DNA from: Flavobacteriaceae bacterium
GTDB lineage: Bacteria; Bacteroidota; Bacteroidia; Flavobacteriales; Flavobacteriaceae
Assembly (NCBI GenBank): GCA_002703065.1
Contig: PAEO01000019.1
Span: 90,890 to 103,676 of the forward strand
Reading direction: 5' to 3'
DNA length: 12,787 bases
Below the pieces are notes generated by a model. It had not been told where the DNA came from. It ran no database searches and worked only from the letters and a program-made list of their open reading frames with translations. Below, piece after piece: positions 7,114 to 12,787 of this stretch. The translations under genes and the position numbers were made by a program. How positions within the stretch are numbered: the stretch's first letter is position 1; each line of letters opens with the position of its first letter.

Positions 7114-7243
7114 AATAAATAATGGTACAGTAAAATGCATATTCATTAATATTAATTATCAAAAATTATCAAGTATTCAATGTTCAACAATAATTTCTGC
7201 TCTGCACAAATAATGGTATATATTTTGTATTAAGTTTAAGGTA
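7114..7243 (+). promoter_or_regulatory. Upstream region of the trehalose operon, with clustered short repeats
   Basis: This 130-nt stretch must carry the promoter of the plus-strand operon. It contains a 12-nt palindrome ATTAATATTAAT (7145-7156), two copies of AATTATCAA exactly 10 nt apart (7154-7162 and 7164-7172), two TTCAA words (7176-7180, 7183-7187), and an 11-nt direct repeat AAATAATGGTA (7117-7127 and 7208-7218). The nearest -7-like sequence is TATATTTTG (7219-7227), one base longer than the consensus spacing. The repeats look like possible regulator sites, but the high AT content makes chance matches likely. Confidence 0.35.
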
Positions 7244-7675
7244 ATGATAATAGGGATAACTTTTAGTTGTTTTGATCTTTTTCATCCGGGTCATATTAAA
7301 ATGCTTGAGGAGGCCAAAACTCAATGTGATTATCTAATTACTGGATTACAAGTTGATCCAACAATTGATAGACCGAAAAAAAATAAACCCGTCCAATCTG
7401 TTGTAGAAAGATATATCCAATTAAAATCTTGCAAATATGTAGATGAGATTGTTCCATACGTTTCTGAACAAGATTTGTTAGATATTTTGACTTCTTTTAA
7501 TATTCATAAAAGAATAATTGGTGAGGAGTATAGAAATATAAATTTTACAGCTAAAGATTACTGTCTAAAAAATAATATTGAAATCTATTACAACAAAAGG
7601 GATCATCGCTTTTCATCTTCAGGACTCAGAAAGCAAGTTTATTTTATTGAACAAACATTAAAAGATGTGTCCTAA
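7244..7675 (+). CDS. TagD-like cytidylyltransferase/nucleotidyltransferase
   Basis: 143-residue single-domain nucleotidyltransferase of the HxGH superfamily, close in length to glycerol-3-phosphate cytidylyltransferase (TagD, about 130 aa). The N-terminal strand GITFSCFDLFHPGHIKML holds the HPGH motif (His14, His17) that binds the nucleotide phosphates. ERYIQLKSCKYVDEIVPY (55-72) matches the conserved Arg-containing segment of TagD-type enzymes. The C-terminal HRFSSSGLRK (121-130) takes the place of the ISTT/SSS-type signature that closes over the nucleotide. Likely reaction: transfer of CMP (or AMP) from the triphosphate to a phosphorylated small molecule. The exact substrate cannot be read from sequence, and glycerol-3-phosphate is one candidate. 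It is the first gene of the plus-strand operon and overlaps the GH15 gene by 11 nt, so it is probably functionally tied to it. Confidence 0.82.
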   Translation: MIIGITFSCFDLFHPGHIKMLEEAKTQCDYLITGLQVDPTIDRPKKNKPVQSVVERYIQLKSCKYVDEIVPYVSEQDLLDILTSFNIHKRIIGEEYRNINFTAKDYCLKNNIEIYYNKRDHRFSSSGLRKQVYFIEQTLKDVS

Positions 7676-9464
7676 GTATGATTTTAAGAAACCTAATCTT
7701 AATTATGGTATAGTTGGAAATTGTAGATCTGCTGCACTAATTAACTACGATGCTTCTATCGATTGGTGCTGTCTTCCAAATTTCGATTCTCCATCTGTTT
7801 TCGCTAATATTTTAGATGACGAAATTGGTGGTCATTTTAAAATTTTATGTCACAAAACCTATAATATTACCCAAAAGTATTCTGAAAATACTTGCATATT
7901 AATAACAACCTTTTCAAATAATCATGATGAATTTGAAATTATAGATTTCATGCCTAGGTATCAAAAGGAAAGTGGGGTTTTTTATTCACCTCCTGAAATA
8001 ATTAGAATCTTTAAGCTTTTAAAAGGAGAACCGCGTTTTAAGATTGTGTATGATCCAAGACTTGAGTACTCAAATGGAATAACTAATAATTACATTAAAG
8101 AAAGATTTATTGTTAGTGTAATAGATCAAGAAAATCATGATACACTTTATTTATACACAAGTTTTAATAAAAAAAAATTTTTAAATGGAACTGAGCTAAT
8201 TCTTAACAAAGACCATTTTGTAAATATTTCTTATCATGAAAAAATTAAACCTTTTGAAATAAATGATTCTCTATTTGAGTTTGATAAAACAAAAGTTTAT
8301 TGGAGAAATTGGTGTTCTAAAACACCAACTTTCAAACTATATAATTATGAGATAATTAGAAGTGCTATAACACTTAAGTTATTGACATATGAAAAAACTG
8401 GTGCGGTTCTAGCTGCTGCTACCACATCAATTCCAGAAACCATAGGTGAGGTTAGAAATTGGGATTATCGTTTTTGTTGGATAAGGGATTCATCTATGGT
8501 TATCAAAGTTGTTGCAAAACTAGGTCACAAAAAAATAGTTAAGGATTACATTAAATATATTTTAAATCTAATACCTGAAAAAAATGAAAAACTTCAAATA
8601 ATGTATGGAATTAATGGTGAGAAAAATTTGAAAGAAAAAACATTAGATTATTTGAAAGGCTACATGGGCTCAAAACCTGTACGAATTGGTAATGCAGCTT
8701 ATATTCAAAAACAAAATGATATGTATGGGATATTGATGGATGCAATTCATTTTCAAATAATTAAATTCGATGATGATGATAAACACCAAGAGCTTTGGTC
8801 AATAGTCAAATCAATAGTTTGGGTTGTTGCTAACAATTGGAAATTACCTGACAAAGGTATCTGGGAATATAGAAATGAGGATAGGCATTTTACATTTTCA
8901 AAAGTCTTGTGTTGGGTTGCAATAGACCGGGCAATTAAAGTCTCGAAGTTAATACAAAATGGCATTTCTGCTCAAAAATGGGAACCCCTTAGAAAAGAAA
9001 TTTTTGAGGACATTATAAAAAATGCTTGGAATGAGAAGAAAGAAGCATTCACTCAGTCATATAATTCAGAGCATTTAGATGCCTCAGTTTTATTAATGGA
9101 GCCATATGGCTTTCTAGACTCAAAAAATGAAAAATACATCAAAACTGTTAAAGCAATCGAAAAAGACCTTTTGAAAGACGGTCTTATGTACAGGTATAAA
9201 AACGTTGATGATTTTGGTTTACCCACCTCTTCATTTACTGTTTGTTCCTTTTGGTTGATTGATAGTCTTTTTAAAATTGGTGAAGAAAAAAAGGCAATAA
9301 AATTGTTTGATAATTTATTGAAATTTAGCAACCATTTAAATTTATTTAGTGAAGATATTGACTTTAAATCTAAAAGGATGTTAGGGAATTTCCCTCAAGC
9401 ATACTCTCACTTAGCATTAATTGACACAGCTTTAAACTTTAATTTAAAATTAGACTCAAAGTAA
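7665..9464 (+). CDS. Glycoside hydrolase family 15 protein (glucoamylase/trehalase type)
   Basis: 599-residue cytoplasmic (no signal peptide) GH15 enzyme. The N-terminal beta domain begins with NYGIVGNCRSAALINYDAS and CLPNFDSPSVFANIL, family hallmarks. The (alpha/alpha)6 catalytic domain starts near 230 and includes AAATTSIPETIGEVRNWDYR (250-269) with CWIRDSS (271-277), and GIWEYR (398-403) with Glu401 as probable general acid. The end of the domain has SEDID (562-566) and LGNFPQAYSHLALID (573-587). Where many GH15 enzymes have an acidic Glu just before F-x-x-C-[ST]-F-W, this protein has PTSSFTVCSFW (520-530), so the expected catalytic base is not obvious. It directly abuts otsAB (stop and ATG adjacent). 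Bacterial GH15 members include trehalases, so trehalose or a derivative is the likely substrate; alpha-glucans are the alternative. Confidence 0.92.
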   Translation: MCPKYDFKKPNLNYGIVGNCRSAALINYDASIDWCCLPNFDSPSVFANILDDEIGGHFKILCHKTYNITQKYSENTCILITTFSNNHDEFEIIDFMPRYQKESGVFYSPPEIIRIFKLLKGEPRFKIVYDPRLEYSNGITNNYIKERFIVSVIDQENHDTLYLYTSFNKKKFLNGTELILNKDHFVNISYHEKIKPFEINDSLFEFDKTKVYWRNWCSKTPTFKLYNYEIIRSAITLKLLTYEKTGAVLAAATTSIPETIGEVRNWDYRFCWIRDSSMVIKVVAKLGHKKIVKDYIKYILNLIPEKNEKLQIMYGINGEKNLKEKTLDYLKGYMGSKPVRIGNAAYIQKQNDMYGILMDAIHFQIIKFDDDDKHQELWSIVKSIVWVVANNWKLPDKGIWEYRNEDRHFTFSKVLCWVAIDRAIKVSKLIQNGISAQKWEPLRKEIFEDIIKNAWNEKKEAFTQSYNSEHLDASVLLMEPYGFLDSKNEKYIKTVKAIEKDLLKDGLMYRYKNVDDFGLPTSSFTVCSFWLIDSLFKIGEEKKAIKLFDNLLKFSNHLNLFSEDIDFKSKRMLGNFPQAYSHLALIDTALNFNLKLDSK

Positions 9465-11672
9465 ATGTTTAAAAATATAATTGTTTCGAATAGATTACCA
9501 ATTAAAATTACTAAGATAAACGGTTCATTTGATTTTAAACCATCAACAGGTGGTTTAGCAACGGGATTAAGTTCGATTCACAAGAATAACAGATCATTGT
9601 GGGTTGGTTGGACTGGACTATCTTCTGAAACTATCAACGATGAAGAGAATAATTATATTAATCAAAATTTAAAAAAATTAAAGTTGAGTCAAATTAGACT
9701 TAATAGTGAGGAAATCAATGACTTTTATTTTGGAATGTCCAACAAATGTTTGTGGCCTCTTTTTCATTACTTTATTGAATTTTCAATTTTTGAAAGTAAC
9801 ATGTGGGATGCATATAAAAAGATTAATGAGAAATTTTGTGATCACATTGTAAGTAAAATTGATCAAGGCGGAACGGTTTGGATTCATGATTATCAACTTT
9901 TGCTGTTACCCAAAATGATCAAGGAAATACGACCTGATGTAACAATAGGTTTCTTTCTACATATACCATTTCCCTCATTTGAAATTTTTAGAATTTTTCC
10001 TTGGAGAATTGAGCTTTTGGAAGGTATGCTTGGTTCTGATTTGATTGGTTTTCACACTTTTGATTATCAAAGGCACTTCTTAAGTTCAGTAAAAAGAATA
10101 CTTATGTATGATGTATTGTTCAACAAAGTTATTTTGGGCTCTAGAGAAATTATTGTAAATACATTTCCAATGGGAATCGATTTTAAAAAGTTTTTTAATG
10201 CTGCAAAAGCTCATCAAAAACGGATAAAATCAGAAAAAACAGAGCTTAAAAAACAACTAGAACTACATAAAAAAAATACTGAGGATAGTAAATTTATTTT
10301 ATCCATTGATAGGCTTGATTACACGAAAGGTGTAATTAATAGACTAAAGTCATTTGAGATTTTTCTAAATAAATACCCACAATATCTAGAAAAAGTAAGA
10401 TTATTAATGTTAACTGTTCCTTCCAGGTCAGATGTCCCTGAGTACAAACGTTTAAAGAAAGAAACTGATGAATTGGTAGGTAGAATTAATGGTAATTACG
10501 CTACGGTAAATTGGACACCTGTGTGGTATTATTATAGGGAAATGAAATTTGATGATTTGATTGATTTATATATGTCCTCTGACATAGCAATGATAACACC
10601 AGTGAGAGATGGTATGAATCTGGTTGCTAAAGAATTTGTTGCTACAAGGGTAGATAAAAAAGGCGTTTTGATTTTAAGTGAAATGGCGGGTGCATCAAAG
10701 GAGCTTTATGATTCAGTAACAATAAATCCTTTTGATTTGAATTCCATGGCAGATAGTATTTATAAAGCCTTAAATATGAGTTTAGAAGAACAAATCCGAA
10801 GAAATACAACAATGCAAAAAAGATTAAGTAGATACAATGTTGAGTATTGGGCAAATGCATTCTTTGAAGCTCTTAAAACTAAATCTAAAGATGAAAATGA
10901 AAAATCATTAAAAAAAATTGATAAATCAACAATCGAAATTTTAAGTAAAAAATTTAACAAATCTAAGAACAGAGCTTTTCTTTTAGATTATGACGGAACT
11001 TTAGTTAATTTCCATCACAAACCTGAAGTTGCAATACCTACCAAAGATGTAATTAGTATTCTTAATAAATTAACAAATGATAAAAAAAATAAAATTTATA
11101 TAGTTAGTGGAAGAGATAAATATTTTTTGGATAAAAACCTCAATATTTCATCACTTGGTTTAGTAGCAGAACATGGACATTACATTAAACCACCAAAGTC
11201 TAAATGGAAACAAAATTATAGTTCAGATAACAAATGGAAACAAAATTTTGTGCCTATTTTTCAGGATTTTTCTGACAGAACACCTGGTACTTTTGTTGAA
11301 GAAAAAAACAATTGTTTAGTTTGGCATTATAGAAAAACAGATCCTGAACTCGCAAATATTAGAGTAGTTGAGTTAAAAACAGTAATAAAAAGTATGCTTT
11401 CTGAAAATCTAACAATGTTAGATGGAAATAAAGCAATTGAGGTTACAAATGCAGATGTCAACAAAGGAACTATTATTAATAGCATAATTAATAATAATAA
11501 GTTTGATTTTATTTTATGTGCAGGTGATGACATTACTGATGAAAATATGTTTAAAGCTTTACCCAATGATTCCATTTCTATTAAAGTTGGAAAAAAAAGC
11601 AGTTCAGCAGAATACTTTGTAAAAAACCCAAATGAACTCTTAAAACTTTTTGAATATCTACTAAATAAATGA
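9465..11672 (+). CDS. otsAB: Fused trehalose-6-phosphate synthase/phosphatase (OtsA-OtsB)
   Basis: 735-residue cytosolic bifunctional enzyme making trehalose from UDP-glucose (or another NDP-glucose) and glucose-6-phosphate via trehalose-6-phosphate. The GT20 synthase domain (about 1-475) shows SNRLPI (8-13), GGLATGL (29-35), WVGWTG (46-51), HDYQLLLLP (141-149), HIPFPS (166-171), DRLDYTKG (282-289, Arg283/Lys288 for phosphate binding), SRSDVPEY (320-327) and PVRDGMNLVAKEF (379-391). The HAD phosphatase domain (about 500-735) shows DYDGTL (508-513, nucleophile Asp508, acid/base Asp510), VSGR (547-550), AEHG (568-571), DRTPGTFVEEK (604-614), Lys667 in NKGTI and GDDITDE (687-693). All catalytic motifs of both halves are intact. 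The ATG follows the GH15 stop with no gap, and the TGA overlaps the next ATG by 4 nt, indicating strict co-translation. Confidence 0.97.
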   Translation: MFKNIIVSNRLPIKITKINGSFDFKPSTGGLATGLSSIHKNNRSLWVGWTGLSSETINDEENNYINQNLKKLKLSQIRLNSEEINDFYFGMSNKCLWPLFHYFIEFSIFESNMWDAYKKINEKFCDHIVSKIDQGGTVWIHDYQLLLLPKMIKEIRPDVTIGFFLHIPFPSFEIFRIFPWRIELLEGMLGSDLIGFHTFDYQRHFLSSVKRILMYDVLFNKVILGSREIIVNTFPMGIDFKKFFNAAKAHQKRIKSEKTELKKQLELHKKNTEDSKFILSIDRLDYTKGVINRLKSFEIFLNKYPQYLEKVRLLMLTVPSRSDVPEYKRLKKETDELVGRINGNYATVNWTPVWYYYREMKFDDLIDLYMSSDIAMITPVRDGMNLVAKEFVATRVDKKGVLILSEMAGASKELYDSVTINPFDLNSMADSIYKALNMSLEEQIRRNTTMQKRLSRYNVEYWANAFFEALKTKSKDENEKSLKKIDKSTIEILSKKFNKSKNRAFLLDYDGTLVNFHHKPEVAIPTKDVISILNKLTNDKKNKIYIVSGRDKYFLDKNLNISSLGLVAEHGHYIKPPKSKWKQNYSSDNKWKQNFVPIFQDFSDRTPGTFVEEKNNCLVWHYRKTDPELANIRVVELKTVIKSMLSENLTMLDGNKAIEVTNADVNKGTIINSIINNNKFDFILCAGDDITDENMFKALPNDSISIKVGKKSSSAEYFVKNPNELLKLFEYLLNK
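11202..11247 (+). repeat. 16-nt direct repeat inside the phosphatase domain of otsAB
   Basis: AAATGGAAACAAAATT occurs at 11202-11217 and again at 11232-11247, exactly 30 nt apart and in frame, so KWKQN appears twice (residues 580-584 and 590-594). It sits in a variable loop before the DRTPG motif, where the family often has Trp-Lys pairs. This is either a recent ten-codon duplication or conserved residues written with the same codons. Confidence 0.6.
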
Positions 11673-12787
11673 TTGCTCAAAATAAAGATGAAAATTTAAA
11701 GCGAAGCTTATCTATACTTTTTAATGACATCTCACTCAATAAAAAAAAATTAGATTTCAAGAAAATTAGATTTTTTTGTGCCTCCAAATTTTTGGAAATT
11801 TTTTCAAATGAAGACATAATATTTAAAGGTTCTGAATATCTCCCATATGAAAGTAATTCAATTTTCATTTATAATCACTTGAATAATCATAAATTTTATA
11901 CAATAGCTAAAGATTTTCAAATCACGTTGGATAGCCACTTTATAAGTAGTAAAATTTTGTACAAGTATTATAATATACCTGGGAACAGGGTTGTTAGATG
12001 TTCACTGCCCCATGAAAAAAGTCATCAAGATTATTATTCAAAATTCAATTATATAAGGGTTTTTGCTCAAAACTTCATCCCGGCTGATACTAATTATAAA
12101 CAAATTAAAAAGTTTAATAGAAAATTTTATGATGAATCAAAAAAATCATTAGAAAACGGAGAGGGTATAATAGTAAGTCCAGAGGGGTTTTCCTTAGACA
12201 CTAAAAATTCACCTGGAGATTTTAAGTTGGGTGTTTTTAAGCTAGCAGCGATGATTAAACCACAACCCAAAATAGTTCCTATTATAAATGTAAATTTTGA
12301 AAATTTAATCTCTAATGGAAACTTTAAGTGTGAGATCAAACAACCTTTTAAAATGAGTGATTACGGGATTTACAGTCCAAACGATATTAAAATCAATTCA
12401 TTCGTCAAAGATTTTAATAAAAAATACAAATCTTGGGTAAATGATTTATTTGTAGAAGATTTAAACTTTAAAAGTGAAATTAAAAAACTATTGATAAAAT
12501 CAAAAAATTTAATGAAAACAGAAAATCAGATAATATTTTATGGAAGTTCAACAATACGTTTATGGGTTAATTTAAAAAAAGATTTTCCAGGTTTTAATGT
12601 TCTTAATTTTGGTTTTGGTGGAGCACTAATAAGCTCACTATCAAAAAATTTTAAAGTAATTTTTAAGAATTTGAATCCATCTGTTATTGTTCTTTACATG
12701 GGTGGAAATGATTTAACTAGATTTGATTCTTATGAAATGATAGTTTCTAAACAATTAAATTTTATTGATGAAATTTATTCCAATTAC
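11669..12787 (+). CDS. PlsC-like acyltransferase domain fused to an SGNH/GDSL hydrolase, 3' end outside window
   Basis: 373 codons are visible and the frame is open to the window edge. The ATG lies in ATGA, overlapping the otsAB stop. The N-terminal half (about 60-225) resembles PlsC/lysophospholipid acyltransferases: IFIYNHLNNHKFY (block I, His70), NFIPADTN (block II-like), IIVSPEGFS (block III, SPEG 170-173) with DFKLGVFKLA, then KIVPI (block IV). Block I lacks the usual Asp of HX4D; Lys75 is there instead. No clear transmembrane helix or signal peptide is seen. After a linker (about 225-287) an SGNH domain begins: IFYGSSTIRLW with probable nucleophile Ser294, NFGFGGALISSL with a conserved Gly, and MGGNDL with Gly345/Asn347/Asp348. 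The DxxH block would lie beyond the window. Such a protein could transfer or remove acyl groups; the substrate is unknown. The link to trehalose is inferred from the operon only. Confidence 0.8.
   Translation, partial: MIAQNKDENLKRSLSILFNDISLNKKKLDFKKIRFFCASKFLEIFSNEDIIFKGSEYLPYESNSIFIYNHLNNHKFYTIAKDFQITLDSHFISSKILYKYYNIPGNRVVRCSLPHEKSHQDYYSKFNYIRVFAQNFIPADTNYKQIKKFNRKFYDESKKSLENGEGIIVSPEGFSLDTKNSPGDFKLGVFKLAAMIKPQPKIVPIINVNFENLISNGNFKCEIKQPFKMSDYGIYSPNDIKINSFVKDFNKKYKSWVNDLFVEDLNFKSEIKKLLIKSKNLMKTENQIIFYGSSTIRLWVNLKKDFPGFNVLNFGFGGALISSLSKNFKVIFKNLNPSVIVLYMGGNDLTRFDSYEMIVSKQLNFIDEIYSNY

Noticed and set aside
7219..7227. TATATTTTG as the -7 promoter element of the trehalose operon
   Set aside because: The spacing is one base too long for TAnnTTTG and no TTG is seen at the right distance upstream. 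It is noted only as the nearest candidate.
8753..9331. Minus-strand open frames within the GH15 gene
   Set aside because: They are antisense shadows of a strongly conserved coding region, with low-complexity, unfamiliar translations.
10642..12339. Minus-strand open frames opposite otsAB and the acyltransferase-SGNH gene
   Set aside because: The plus-strand frames carry conserved catalytic motifs across the same bases, and the antisense products show no family signature.

Overview
The window is very AT-rich, densely coded DNA from a Bacteroidota bacterium, most likely a marine flavobacterium-like lineage with a compact genome. Four things support this: the parA-parB-DUF5683-dapB-lepB order typical of that phylum; the long, insertion-containing signal peptidase I with its multi-helix N-terminus; a TAnnTTTG-type -7 element in front of the tRNA; and translation starts without clear Shine-Dalgarno sequences. 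No mobile elements, CRISPR arrays or rRNA genes were seen.

Left arm (1-7056, minus strand). A proline tRNA (GGG anticodon) is followed by a tightly packed run: PQQ-type aldose dehydrogenase lipoprotein, small periplasmic cytochrome c, uridine kinase, FtsB/DivIC-like divisome protein, ParA, ParB, a DUF5683 envelope protein, DapB, and signal peptidase I, which leaves the window at base 1. Most junctions overlap (1, 4, 8 or 17 nt) or are almost contiguous, so this reads as one long operon. It mixes sugar oxidation, pyrimidine salvage, chromosome segregation, cell division, lysine/peptidoglycan precursor synthesis and protein export.

Centre (7057-7243). A short divergent intergenic region separates the tRNA from the plus-strand genes. 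It holds a good tRNA promoter element and an unusual concentration of short repeats: an A/T inverted repeat, a palindrome, a 10-bp-period tandem repeat and a spaced 11-bp direct repeat.

Right arm (7244-12787, plus strand). Four translationally coupled genes: a TagD-like nucleotidyltransferase, a GH15 glucoamylase/trehalase-type enzyme, a fused trehalose-6-phosphate synthase/phosphatase (OtsA-OtsB), and a gene running off the right edge. That last gene encodes a PlsC-like acyltransferase domain fused to an SGNH/GDSL hydrolase domain. The core is trehalose synthesis plus a possible trehalose-cleaving or remodelling enzyme. The acyltransferase-esterase fusion and the cytidylyltransferase-like protein do not fit a plain osmolyte operon. 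They raise the untested possibility that trehalose, or a product made from it, is acylated or attached to a lipid. This is the most interesting part of the window.
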